From Furfurilactobacillus milii (GTDB taxonomy: Bacteria > Bacillota > Bacilli > Lactobacillales > Lactobacillaceae), in assembly GCF_009863985.1 (NCBI RefSeq), contig NZ_WEZT01000013.1, forward strand, positions 1 through 34,781: a stretch of 34,781 bases of DNA, given 5' to 3'. Below the pieces are notes generated by a model. It had not been told where the DNA came from, made no database searches, and saw only the letters and a program-made list of their open reading frames with translations. Both the position numbers and the translations under genes were made by a program. Numbering within the stretch: position 1 is the stretch's first letter; each line of letters opens with the position of its first letter. Of this stretch, positions 8,347 through 16,462 are shown one piece after another.

Positions 8347-8516
8347 TGTCAACAGTGACACGCTCGCCGTGGGACCGGTTCAAGCCCGCAAGTTCACGGT
8401 CTTTCACCTCGCCGCCAAGCCTCGTGAGAATCCGAGTCTTGGCGGCCGTCCGTAACCTAAATTCGGACAAACCACCGAATTAACGTTACCTTAACGGCTC
8501 GGTATCACTGTTGACA
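8347..8516 (-). repeat. Structured intergenic element, copy 1 (long-P3 type)
   Basis: Leftward copy of a family found seven times here. Closing stem: 8347-8358 pairs perfectly with 8505-8516. Hairpin P2: 8452-8466 with 8475-8489, 13 of 15 pairs. Hairpin P3: 8411-8419 with 8438-8446, perfect 9 bp, with CTCG/CGAG inside. The core reads GGGACCGGTTCAAGCC on the plus strand, the inverse of the GACCGGTCC core of the rightward copies. It lies in the leader position of the hydrolase gene and forms a divergent pair with 8638-8797. Transcription is not shown by the sequence. Confidence 0.75.
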
Positions 8517-8637
8517 CCCTTCAGCTAAGATTGCAACTACAACCTTGATTTAATTAAATCGAATTCGCAATGGTTGTTAATGGTCTGTCGATGATCCAGT
8601 TAACTGTTACATAAGTGGAGATGGGCGGAGACAGGCG

Positions 8638-8797
8638 GAGACAGAGTTCCGTGTAAACAGTACTAAATGGCGAGATTTTGGCCATTTAGTACTGTGGGAC
8701 GAGTTCTGAGACGGTTTGTGGCTCAGAATCGAGGTCGAAAACCCAGCGGGGTTGAGACCGGTCCTCATGGAACGGCGTCTCAGCACATCGTAACGGC
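8638..8797 (+). repeat. Structured intergenic element, copy 2 (short-P3 type)
   Basis: Rightward partner of the copy at 8347-8516, 121 nt away. Closing stem GAGAC/GTCTC (8638-8642 with 8777-8781), then conserved GTTCCGTG/CATGGAAC. P2: 8658-8670 with 8682-8694, perfect 13 bp. P3: TTCTGAG/CTCAGAA (8704-8710 with 8722-8728). Core GAGACCGGTCC. The flank CGTAACGGC at 8789-8797 recurs after other rightward copies. Its closing stem is the weakest of the seven. It points into the 3' end of the leftward pepF gene. Confidence 0.75.
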
Positions 8798-8815
8798 ATA
8801 TAAAACTGTTTGAAT

Positions 8816-10627
8816 TTAGTGAACCAAGTCGTCGGAGAGTTTGAGGAACTCGTCAATGTCTTTCTTAACCAGATCCGCTCCCGACTGCCAGAAGTCCGGT
8901 TTGGTAAGATCAACGTCGAGGTGCTTCTTAGCGAGGTCTTCCGTCGACATGTTTGCTGTGTCGCGTAAGAGGGAGATGTACTGGTCCTCAAAGTTTCCAC
9001 CGCTTGCCTGAGCCTTCGCGTAAATACCAAGACTGAAGAGGTAACCGAACGTGTAAGGAAAGTTGTAGAACGGTATTTCATCGATATAGAAATGTAACTT
9101 GCTGGCCCAGAAGTGTGGATGATACGTGCCAAGGTGGTCAGAGAAGGCCCACTTTTGAGCGGCTAACATCAAAGCATCCATCCGTTCAGGGGTCACTTGT
9201 CCGTTTAATCGTTCTTTGTAGAAGTTCGTTTCAAACAGGTAGCGGGCGCGGATATTCATGAACATGGCGACGGGATTATTCATCTTGGTGTCTAACAGGT
9301 TGATCTTTTCACCAACACTGGTGGCAGATTTAACGTTAGCGTCAGCCACAACCAGTTCAGCGAACGTTGAAGCCGTTTCGGCAACGTTCATTGCGTAACT
9401 GCGGCGCATTTCTGGCAGGTCTTTGACGACACTGTAATGGAAAGCGTGGCCAATCTCGTGGGCGACCGATGAAGCATCGTCGGGTGTGCCAGTGTAGGTT
9501 AAGAAAATTCGTGATTCTTGGCGTTCCGGGATTTCTTCCATGTAGCCACCAGGTTGCTTGCCAGGGCGGTCTTCGACTTCAATCCATTGGTTGTCAAACG
9601 CGGTTTGGGCAAGATCCGCCATCTTAGGACTGAACTTACGGAAGTTAGTGACGATGAAGTCAGCCGCATGATCGTAGTCAATCGCTTTGCTTTCATAACC
9701 GTCGACCATAATTGGTGCGGTTTGATCCTGCCAGTCATACGTTTGTTTGCCCAGCAAGGCTGCCTTACGATCCATGTAAGGGATGAACATGCCCTTGTTA
9801 GCTTCAACAACATTCCACATTGCCTTCAATGTTTGGCGGCTCATGCGGTTCAATTCCAATGGGTGTTTCAAGAAATCATCGGTACCGTGCAGCTTGTAGT
9901 TCTGCAAACGGAAGCCAGCTAAATGGTTCAACGTGTCGCCGACAACGGCTTCTTGGCTGCCCCACGCCTTTTCATAAGCTGACATGATGTTCTTACGTGT
10001 GTTGTTGTCAGGCGCACCAGTCAGCTGATTTAGCGCTTGACCCGCGGAAAGGGTCTGCGTTTTACCATTGTCATCGGTGTACGGTACGCTGATTTGTGAG
10101 GCGATGGTGTCGTAATGTGTGCTCCAACCAGTAAAGCCATCGATTGCCAGTTTATTAATAATACTTTCGGATTTTTCATCCAGTTGTTCAGCTGCTAATT
10201 TGCGGTCCTCGGTGAGGTTAAAGGCAATGTCCTTGAAGTCTGGCAGAGCAATCAGTGTCTTAAAGTCATCGTCATTAATCTCGGCCAATTTTTTGCCAAA
10301 CGAAATTTCCAGATCCTTAAACGTACTGAATGCTTCGCTGACTTGTGCCAATTTGGGACCAATTGCGGTATTGTTGAAATCTGCGGACTGGTGGGCGGTC
10401 CAGAATACGTTGAGTTCCATTAAACCGTTGATATCTGTTTCCCGGTGCTTCAAATAATCGGACAGACCGTGGTATGCTGGTGCATCCTTCGCAAGGTCAA
10501 GGGCGGCCAATTCAGTTGCCAGCGTACCAAGATCTTGGTTTAATTCCTTTAAACGTGCGTTTGCCTGCGGTGAATCGTAACCACCAGGGAAAATGTTTTC
10601 CAAATTCCAGTTCTGTTTGTACTTCAT
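8816..10627 (-). CDS. pepF: Oligoendopeptidase F (M3 metallopeptidase)
   Basis: A 603-residue zinc peptidase that cleaves oligopeptides of moderate length in the cytoplasm, part of the peptide utilisation typical of lactic acid bacteria. The M3 zinc motif is present as AHEIGH within VAHEIGHAFHY. The start is placed at 10627 (MKYKQNWNLENIFPGG), where GGAGGG lies 5 nt upstream. A 33-residue longer open frame has no ribosome binding site, and its extra residues overlap the promoter. Length and the opening WNLE.IF are typical of PepF. It is a single gene with its own promoter (TATAAT, 10661-10666), divergent from the hydrolase at 10747. A rightward structured repeat (8638-8797) lies just past its 3' end. 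Confidence 0.93.
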   Translation of the reverse strand: MKYKQNWNLENIFPGGYDSPQANARLKELNQDLGTLATELAALDLAKDAPAYHGLSDYLKHRETDINGLMELNVFWTAHQSADFNNTAIGPKLAQVSEAFSTFKDLEISFGKKLAEINDDDFKTLIALPDFKDIAFNLTEDRKLAAEQLDEKSESIINKLAIDGFTGWSTHYDTIASQISVPYTDDNGKTQTLSAGQALNQLTGAPDNNTRKNIMSAYEKAWGSQEAVVGDTLNHLAGFRLQNYKLHGTDDFLKHPLELNRMSRQTLKAMWNVVEANKGMFIPYMDRKAALLGKQTYDWQDQTAPIMVDGYESKAIDYDHAADFIVTNFRKFSPKMADLAQTAFDNQWIEVEDRPGKQPGGYMEEIPERQESRIFLTYTGTPDDASSVAHEIGHAFHYSVVKDLPEMRRSYAMNVAETASTFAELVVADANVKSATSVGEKINLLDTKMNNPVAMFMNIRARYLFETNFYKERLNGQVTPERMDALMLAAQKWAFSDHLGTYHPHFWASKLHFYIDEIPFYNFPYTFGYLFSLGIYAKAQASGGNFEDQYISLLRDTANMSTEDLAKKHLDVDLTKPDFWQSGADLVKKDIDEFLKLSDDLVH

Positions 10628-10660
10628 GAAATCCCTCCGTTTACCAACAATGTTACCGCT

Positions 10661-10666
10661 ATTATA
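10661..10666 (-). promoter_or_regulatory. -10 box for pepF
   Basis: Perfect TATAAT on the minus strand, 34 nt upstream of the chosen pepF start. No good -35 is visible at 17 nt, so the promoter may lean on the -10 region. On the plus strand of the same gap, TTGTGT and TAAAGT at 17-nt spacing could serve the divergent hydrolase gene. Confidence 0.5.
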
Positions 10667-10746
10667 CCAGTCCTGGTGCACAAACGCCCGTTGTGTCAGG
10701 TGAGGAATCGTGTTAAAGTTAGACAATTAGAGCAGGGGGTTAACTA

Positions 10747-11727
10747 ATGGCTAAACATCAGATGCGTCATAGCGGTCAGCCAGTAAAAAAACATCACCGC
10801 GTGTTGTGGATCACACTAATTGTGGTCGTTTTATTGCTGGTTGGTGGGTTACTTGGCGCTGGCTCATACTTCTTTCAAGTCGCCGAAGTGCGCAGTCACA
10901 AGGCCTTTATCAATAATGCAGCAATGAAAAAAAATGATCCTTTATATCAAAAGGATCAGTGGTTCCGTCAACAGAAGAAACAGCGGTGGACCATCACTGG
11001 TCAACCAGGCAACCTTAAATTAGTCGCTAACTACTTACCGGCGGCTCAGAAGACCAACAAAACGGTAGTTATTGCCCACGGATTCGGTGGCAACAAAGAA
11101 AAGATGTCCGCTTATGGGACGATGTTTCACGACCTCGGCTTCAATGTCTTAATTCCTGATGATCGGGCCGCTGGTCAATCACAGGGTAAATACATTGGCT
11201 ACGGTTGGTTGGATCGAAAAGATTATTTGAAATGGATTAATTTAGTTATTGAAAAGAACGGACAAGACAGCCAGATACTGATGGACGGTGTTTCTATGGG
11301 CGGTGCGACAACCATGATGGTCAGTGGCGAACGCAATGTGCCTAAGCAGGTAAAAGCCTACATTGAAGATTGTGGTTACACTTCCGTGAAGGATGAAATT
11401 AATTATCAGGCGAAGTCGATGTATGGCATTCCGTCATGGCCGCTGGTACCTATCGTGAGTGCGATCAGTCAGGTGCGCGCCGGATATAATTACACGGAAG
11501 CCAGTTCAGTGAACGCCGTCAAACGCAATCAGCGACCGATGCTATTCATTCATGGTAGCAAGGATACGTTTGTGCCGACAAAGATGGTTTACCAAAACTA
11601 CAAGGCTGCCGCTGGTCCAAAGGAATTGTGGGTCGTTAAGGGTGCTAAACACGCAGCCTCGTTTAAACATGATCCGGCAGTCTATCAACAACATGTAGAG
11701 GCGTTTTTAAATCGATATTTTAAGTGA
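10747..11727 (+). CDS. Membrane-anchored alpha/beta hydrolase
   Basis: A 326-residue serine hydrolase with one N-terminal membrane helix (about residues 19-43: VLWITLIVVVLLLVGGLLGA), so the catalytic domain is probably outside the cell, tethered to the membrane. Triad: HGFGGNK oxyanion loop (111-117), nucleophile GVSMGG (Ser183), Asp273 (GSKDTF), His302 (GAKHAAS). This is the pattern of the YqkD/BAAT-like extended hydrolases common in lactobacilli; the substrate is unknown. A GGGGG ribosome binding site lies 7 nt before the ATG. It is monocistronic, divergent from pepF, and followed by an intrinsic terminator. Confidence 0.87.
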   Translation: MAKHQMRHSGQPVKKHHRVLWITLIVVVLLLVGGLLGAGSYFFQVAEVRSHKAFINNAAMKKNDPLYQKDQWFRQQKKQRWTITGQPGNLKLVANYLPAAQKTNKTVVIAHGFGGNKEKMSAYGTMFHDLGFNVLIPDDRAAGQSQGKYIGYGWLDRKDYLKWINLVIEKNGQDSQILMDGVSMGGATTMMVSGERNVPKQVKAYIEDCGYTSVKDEINYQAKSMYGIPSWPLVPIVSAISQVRAGYNYTEASSVNAVKRNQRPMLFIHGSKDTFVPTKMVYQNYKAAAGPKELWVVKGAKHAASFKHDPAVYQQHVEAFLNRYFK

Positions 11728-11751
11728 ATAGATACGCTTTTCTGAAATTAA

Positions 11752-11795
11752 AAAGATCCTGATTACGTGAATTATGGCGTATGGTCAGGATCTTT
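11752..11795 (+). terminator. Intrinsic terminator of the anchored hydrolase
   Basis: A perfect 11-bp stem, AAAGATCCTGA (11752-11762) with TCAGGATCTTT (11785-11795), follows the stop codon by 24 nt and is followed by ATTTG. Confidence 0.8.
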
Positions 11796-12165
11796 ATTTG
11801 TAGTCTAAGATGCGTGATAGATTTAAATTTCTAGCTTTTGAATATTTTCCTGACGTGTAATCTGGTTTGATTAATTTATTGTGCCTCTGTATGTCGTGCG
11901 TATGTCGCGTTGCAATAAGTTGTGCATACAATTTATCTAATTTAACGATAAAATTTATATTGTACCTTAAGTGGAAATTCGATAAACTGATAATACTGTT
12001 TATCTTGTTTATTTTCGGACAATAATACTTGGCTTTCGTACATATCGTATTTGCAGAGGGTATTTTGACACGCAAAGAAGAAAGGATTCGTTAAGCCAAT
12101 AATATTGGTCAATTTTGAACAATATTAGCAGAGATTTCGCACATATCACAATAGGAGGAAATATT
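11796..12165. other. A+T-rich intergenic region upstream of the lipoprotein
   Basis: About 370 nt with no convincing gene. It holds an inverted repeat GATAAAC-N10-GTTTATC (11981-11987 with 11998-12004) that could be an operator. A short stretch at 11965-11985 resembles the lipoprotein 3' region near 13170 (both contain AAGTGGAA(A/G)TTCGATA), which may mark an old duplication. An antisense 93-codon open frame here looks non-coding. Confidence 0.4.
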
Positions 12166-13215
12166 ATGACACACAAACAGTTACTGATTGTTCCAGCAGT
12201 GTTGCTGGCAGCACTCTTAACGGCTTGCTCAACGAAATCAGGTCAGAGTTCACCATCACATGGTGATGAGGTAACAATTCAATCGGGTACCTATGTTCGT
12301 CCGAGTGACGTTTCAGCGCCGACTAAGGGACATGCCTATCTCGCTTTGAAGCTAAAGGTGAAAAATAATGGCAAAGCGCAAACGTTGATGGGTGATGAAG
12401 ACTTTGCTTTACGGGATTCAAAAAAGAACAAGGTTAAGCCCACAATGGTTACCAGTTCTGGCGATGGCGACTCTTTTGAAACAATTAGTACTGAAAAGTT
12501 GCATCATGGTGCAACGACAACGGGTTATATCGTGTTTAATGTTGACAAGAGTAAGAAATACACACTTGAGTTAACACCAACGACCGATAGCGGCAAAGAG
12601 GAGTCAACGACCAAACTTGCCATGTCGCCGAAGAAGTATAAGGATAAGACGGCTGAGCCCAAAAAAGCTTTACAGGCTTATATATCAGAAGTGTTCTTAA
12701 ATAAAAAGAATTTAGACTATGATAAGTTAGTTGCTAATAATGCAAAAACTGACAAGCAACAGTATCAAAGTGCTACCCGAAAGTATCTTGAAGATGCCTT
12801 CGATGCCCAAATTACGGATGATGCGTCAAATAAAATGATTAGTGACATTCAAGATGTGAATGGTAAAAAAGCTCGTGCCGTTTATGCTATTAAGTCAGTC
12901 ACGCCAAATAGTGCGGAGATTACAGTGACGCCAATTGTGCTTAAGTTAACATCTTTGTCTGAGGTTATTGATAACGTTCAGAGCTCAGCTCAGGATGCAG
13001 TTGATCAAAGCAATGAGGACGATGACGAAGCAGATGATAGCGAAAGTCTTTCACCAGATGACGTAGAGGCTGGCGCAAAAAATGCAGTTTATGAAAAATT
13101 TCCTGAGTTATTAACCAAGTTGCCAATTCGCCAAGCGGATGATTCAGATATCAAAATGACAAAGTTAACCATAAGTGGAAGTTCGATACATCAGATGACG
13201 AATTCAAATCATTGA
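12166..13215 (+). CDS. Lipoprotein, DUF4352/DUF5105-like, with frameshifted C-terminus
   Basis: A secreted lipoprotein of about 350 residues. The start at 12166 is supported by AGGAGG 9 nt upstream and gives a signal peptide MTHKQLLIVPAVLLAALL with lipobox LTAC (Cys after about 20 residues). Residues about 30-150 look like a DUF4352-type beta-sandwich (YVRPSDVSAP, AYLALKLKVKNNGKAQTL, FALRDSKKNKV). The second half resembles DUF5105-type lipoproteins, with an acidic insert (EDDDEADDSES). The frame ends at 13215, but near 13160-13175 another frame reads HKWKFDTSDDEFKSLMQDY and ends at 13244. That is the tail expected for the family, so the annotated last 15 or so residues are probably out of frame. 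Function unknown; surface stress or adhesion roles are only guesses. Confidence 0.8.
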   Translation: MTHKQLLIVPAVLLAALLTACSTKSGQSSPSHGDEVTIQSGTYVRPSDVSAPTKGHAYLALKLKVKNNGKAQTLMGDEDFALRDSKKNKVKPTMVTSSGDGDSFETISTEKLHHGATTTGYIVFNVDKSKKYTLELTPTTDSGKEESTTKLAMSPKKYKDKTAEPKKALQAYISEVFLNKKNLDYDKLVANNAKTDKQQYQSATRKYLEDAFDAQITDDASNKMISDIQDVNGKKARAVYAIKSVTPNSAEITVTPIVLKLTSLSEVIDNVQSSAQDAVDQSNEDDDEADDSESLSPDDVEAGAKNAVYEKFPELLTKLPIRQADDSDIKMTKLTISGSSIHQMTNSNH

Positions 13216-13319
13216 TGCAAGATTATACCGGTGAATCGTACTAGATTCAGTTAGGAATACGTAAGAATTAGCGGATTAGTTAGCGACAAAAGTTGCATAA
13301 ATAATATGCAAATGCCCTT

Positions 13320-13357
13320 ATGAGCATTATCATTACATACGTGATGGTGATGCTCAT
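13320..13357 (+). terminator. Probable terminator after the lipoprotein
   Basis: ATGAGCAT (13320-13327) pairs with ATGCTCAT (13350-13357), extended inward by six pairs including G-T, around a 10-nt loop; followed by TTGTTTC. It separates the lipoprotein from the membrane-protein array. Confidence 0.5.
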
Positions 13358-13396
13358 TTGTTTCAATAAAGTTTTGCAAACGGAATGGAGAAACGG

Positions 13397-14113
13397 ATGT
13401 TTACAAAGACAAAAATACGAGACCACGAACAGGATGTTGATTACGTGATACGGACTGTCATTGGCCAACGTTTTTTCGGATTTTGGAATGTTCTTAATTT
13501 GGATGATGGTTCAACCGTGGCCGTCAGTATCTTTAGTGATTTTTTGTATTTATTATTCCCAGCTTTTAGTTCTCGCTTACCCCTTTCTGGAAGGATTGTA
13601 CACGGCAATAAGTTGATTTTGCCACCTAGAAATTATTATATGTATTATGGTTATACAACAAGCGGTTTTGGAGACCGGTATATAGCAAATTTATTATGGT
13701 TACCAATCACTCTTTTAGCAATTTCAATAGTCACAAGATTAAATACTGCCTTTCAAGCAGTAGCGGTGATTTTTTGCACATTGACCATTGTTTATTTTGT
13801 ATGCAATCTATGCATTAATCACGCGTATGACACGCAATTTTTCTTTCAGACAAAAATTATTGTGACGCCCGTAAGAACCAAAAAATGGTATCAGGACTGG
13901 CGAACGCTGCTTCAAATTGGAGTCTTAGGCGGTCAAATAGCTGCTTGTACGTTGCTGACGCCTTACGGGCTGAGTGTCGCCACATTGATCTATGGTGTGA
14001 TTGTCGCAATCGTTATGTTGACGGTCAGTTTGACAATGCCGCCGAAACAAATTTGCATTCAAAAAAGAGAGTACGTATGGACACAGCCCGGAGAATCGAC
14101 AAGATATTGGTAG
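13397..14113 (+). CDS. Multi-pass membrane protein, possibly DUF443 (tandem five-TM) family
   Basis: A 238-residue protein with five hydrophobic segments: a region around 50-63 ending in LYLLFPAF, then about 98-115, 120-142, 178-195 and 200-222. The start is placed at 13397 because GGAG sits 6 nt before that ATG; the ATG four codons earlier would overlap it. The N-terminal part (VIRTVIGQRFFGFWNVLNL, then SDFLYLLFPAF and a segment ending GNKLILPP) resembles the layout of DUF443 proteins, a family that includes TsaI, the immunity protein for the type VII secreted toxin TspA of Staphylococcus aureus. The match is by eye only. It heads the membrane-protein array and may belong to a different family from the five paralogues after it. 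Confidence 0.6.
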   Translation: MFTKTKIRDHEQDVDYVIRTVIGQRFFGFWNVLNLDDGSTVAVSIFSDFLYLLFPAFSSRLPLSGRIVHGNKLILPPRNYYMYYGYTTSGFGDRYIANLLWLPITLLAISIVTRLNTAFQAVAVIFCTLTIVYFVCNLCINHAYDTQFFFQTKIIVTPVRTKKWYQDWRTLLQIGVLGGQIAACTLLTPYGLSVATLIYGVIVAIVMLTVSLTMPPKQICIQKREYVWTQPGESTRYW

Positions 14114-14140
14114 GTTAATTTGTGTAAACATCAGTTTTAA

Positions 14141-14455
14141 TTAGCAATAATCCAAGATATTTATAATGAAGCCAAGCAGGATACAGATGGTCACGAAGTT
14201 TCGCTGGACTTTGAAGTGTTGGTATCAATAAGCTTTCATCCAATTGATGTCGCTGTTTCAACGCCGGAGGTTGTGACGTATAATAATGCAACCGATGAAT
14301 TAAAAGAAAAGAACTGGAATTTGCCATTAATTGGCACGTTGGCAGTGGCGTTTATTGGAACAGTCGCGTTAGGGATACTGATTGTTAGTGTGCCAGAAAT
14401 TGGTGCAGTGTTACTCAAAGCAATGGGGTCTTTGATGGCTTTAGCGAGTGCATAA
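14141..14455 (+). pseudogene. Remnant encoding a glycine-rich hydrophobic C-terminus
   Basis: An open stretch of 104 codons after a stop at 14138-14140, without an ATG. It reads LAIIQDIYNEAKQDTDGHEVSLDFEV and so on, then a long apolar, Gly/Ala-rich end (PLIGTLAVAFIGTVALG, then a run closing LLKAMGSLMALASA). A start could only be a weak TTG at 14216, giving 79 residues. Lack of a start and of a ribosome binding site suggests the 3' part of a larger gene. It sits directly behind the DUF443-like gene. The apolar helical-hairpin end is what a membrane-active toxin C-terminus could look like, but this is speculative. Confidence 0.45.
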
Positions 14456-14535
14456 TAATTGTTTAAAAAGAATTGCATTAGTGAAAGAGATGGACAAAGT
14501 GATTTGTTCATCTTTTCTTGCTACTAGGAGGATAT

Positions 14536-15063
14536 ATGCTTCTTTGTCTAGTTTTGTTTGTGTTTTCTATGATCCTAGCAATAATTTGGCTTGTTGTTTT
14601 TAGATTGGATCATAAAAAAACGAAAAAGGACTTTGCTTCTTTTTCTCAAGAGAATGAATTGAAGTCGGATTTGACATACTTTGAATATGACAAGGCGATT
14701 ACTGATAAGACCTTCAATAAAGCACAAAAAATACTTGGTAGAAGTTACTTGCTGTTGGTCGTTAGTATTGTCACTTTGCTGATAATAACTGTATTTTTTT
14801 GGCAGGCGCCCAACATATACTTTTTGCTTCTACTCATTGTTGATTTACTGATAGTGATTACATCATTTATTGCTTGGAAATTGCACCTTGTTGGTTTACA
14901 TGCCAAAATCAAATACAATCAGGAACATCCAAAGGAGAAGGCAATATTTGTCGGCAAACCCAATGTGCTGATTGAGCGAGGGTGGGTTTTAATTTTTTCC
15001 GGACTTTCTGGGCTCTTGTTTGGAATAGATTTAGTTTTACTTTACATTGACTTCGCAAATTGA
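14536..15063 (+). CDS. Four-TM membrane protein, array paralogue 1
   Basis: A 175-residue protein starting MLLCLVLFVFSM behind AGGAGG (4 nt spacing); an upstream TTG overlaps that site and is rejected. Layout: TM1 at residues 3-22, a basic/acidic linker (RLDHKKTKKDFASFSQENE), TM2 and TM3 at about 70-88 and 92-115, a second charged linker (KIKYNQEHPKEKAIFVGKP), TM4 at about 148-170. The same layout and pieces of sequence recur in the four genes downstream (15220, 15815, 16463, 17035), so this is a tandemly amplified family. The closest relative is the broken copy at 15815-16344, with Y(D/K)(R/K)QA-like, RGWVLI/KGWVLI and GIDL/GIDI shared. Function unknown. Confidence 0.72.
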   Translation: MLLCLVLFVFSMILAIIWLVVFRLDHKKTKKDFASFSQENELKSDLTYFEYDKAITDKTFNKAQKILGRSYLLLVVSIVTLLIITVFFWQAPNIYFLLLLIVDLLIVITSFIAWKLHLVGLHAKIKYNQEHPKEKAIFVGKPNVLIERGWVLIFSGLSGLLFGIDLVLLYIDFAN

Positions 15064-15219
15064 TTTACTTTTCTTCTTGGGTCTATGCCAAGTCTTGATG
15101 ATCTTGCCATTTGAAGTACATGAATGTGATGATTATAGTTTTTGGATTTAAAGTCAGACATAGTATCAAGATTTGCTATTAATGTCGCTTGGAAGCTGAT
15201 TGAAAGGGCCAGAAACTAG

Positions 15220-15723
15220 ATGATAACTTCTAATATGATGTTTTTAATTTTACTAATGATATTTCTTCTAACGTTCTACATATTGGAAGTAGTTCTTGAA
15301 AATCATAGAATAGCTAATTTCCTTCATGAAAAGAGAATTTACAATGTAAAGGTTAATGCGTACAGGAGAAAACTAGGTAGAGATTCAAGGTCATCAAAAA
15401 GGCTAGCAATTTTGGCGGCAATGTCTGTAGTTCTAGTTTTAATTAGCTTCGTGGTTTCAGTGTGGCTTGTTTTTTTCAATTCTTTTGTTGACGTTCAATT
15501 TTTAATCAATCTTCTTCAGTCCGTAAACGTAATAGCTGTATTGACTATGCTGAGTATCTATTTTGCAAATCAGTATCAATTTCATTACAAGGTAAAACAG
15601 CTTAATACAAAAAATGAAGAAAAAGAATATCGATTGACTGGAAGGTTTATCTCGCTCAAATTAGTTTTCTATGTTTTGTGGCTAGCAGTTTTATTTGGTT
15701 GTTGGCGATACTTTTTCAGTTAA
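15220..15723 (+). CDS. Four-TM membrane protein, array paralogue 2
   Basis: A 167-residue protein with the same architecture as its neighbours: TM1 (residues 5-25), charged linker with RRKLGRDSRSSKRLA, TM2-TM3 (about 65-112), a second linker (KVKQLNTKNEEKEYRLTGR) and TM4 (148-165). A distant AAAGGG precedes the ATG, so the start is moderately supported. It groups with the copies at 16463 and 17035, which share a longer basic first linker and Y-YR-LKRKL-like sequence. The 156-nt gap before it contains no gene. Function unknown. Confidence 0.66.
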   Translation: MITSNMMFLILLMIFLLTFYILEVVLENHRIANFLHEKRIYNVKVNAYRRKLGRDSRSSKRLAILAAMSVVLVLISFVVSVWLVFFNSFVDVQFLINLLQSVNVIAVLTMLSIYFANQYQFHYKVKQLNTKNEEKEYRLTGRFISLKLVFYVLWLAVLFGCWRYFFS

Positions 15724-15814
15724 TCCATGGCCTAACCGTTGAAAAGTACGTGCTGGGTTTAAATGATGAATCGTCATTAACGACATTCATACTTTTGATT
15801 TGGAAGTGATCTTA

Positions 15815-16344
15815 ATGATATACATATACTTAAGTCTTTTTATATTAGCAATGGTATTTGCTATTACATGGAATGCTATTTTTTATGTGAACCGTCGAAA
15901 GACAAGAATAGAATTTGCTCGATTTGCAAAGATGCAAAATCTAACATCCTCATTGAGTTACAAAAAATATGATCGACAAGCGATCTCTAAAATATTCACT
16001 AATGTTAAAAAATGCCTGTCTATTTTTTAATATCGATATTTATAGTGCTTATACTTGCATTGATTTCAGCAACATTTCTCTTCAGTTCTCCATTTTGGTT
16101 TGGAATATGTTTGTTAATTATTGATGTATCAATGATGTTTGGCGCCATTTGTGAATGGATGATACAGATGGAAAGCGTCCGTGCAAAAGTGGAATATAAT
16201 CGTCAACATAGTGGTGAGCCAGATATATTCGTTCCTCAAACGACTCAATTGATTTCTAAAGGTTGGGTATTGATTTTACCGGTTTTGGCAGCAATATCTT
16301 TGGGCATCGACATCTTTCTGCTTTTTATGAGTATTCCGTATTAA
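15815..16344 (+). pseudogene. Four-TM membrane protein, array paralogue 3, frameshifted
   Basis: Close relative of the gene at 14536-15063, split into two frames. The first part (15815-16030) reads MIYIYLSLFILAMVFAITWN and so on to NVKK, then goes out of frame; the second resumes at 16012 as MPVYFLISIFIVLILALISA and runs to 16344. The break falls in the A6 run at 16006-16011. A -1 shift there restores a full 175-residue protein that aligns end to end with the intact paralogue (YKKYDRQAISKIF, AKVEYNRQHSGEPDIFVP, KGWVLI, LGIDIFLL). Causes could be a real homopolymer mutation, a sequencing error, or slippage; the hexamer AAA AAA is a weak slippery site. Confidence 0.7.
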
Positions 16345-16462
16345 CGCGGCAACCGTGAAAACGTCAAGGCCGGGTTAAAACGGTAGTTATCATTCAAATC
16401 AGCGATTCCCTGATTTTCGATTTGTAAGCATTTGCGCAGTGGGATAGAAGGAGTCTTGACAC

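Noticed and set aside
8347-8797. Paired repeats as a CRISPR array or as simple transcription terminators
   Set aside because: Copies are inverted, long, multi-stemmed, and lack short regular spacing; they have no T-run after the closing stem.
11794-12075. 93-codon leftward open frame after the anchored hydrolase
   Set aside because: No ribosome binding site, overlaps a terminator, and the composition is typical of A+T-rich non-coding DNA.
16006-16012. Programmed -1 ribosomal frameshift in the broken array gene
   Set aside because: The P-site codon would re-pair poorly after slipping (UAA for AAA), and no following hairpin or internal SD is evident; an indel or homopolymer error is simpler.
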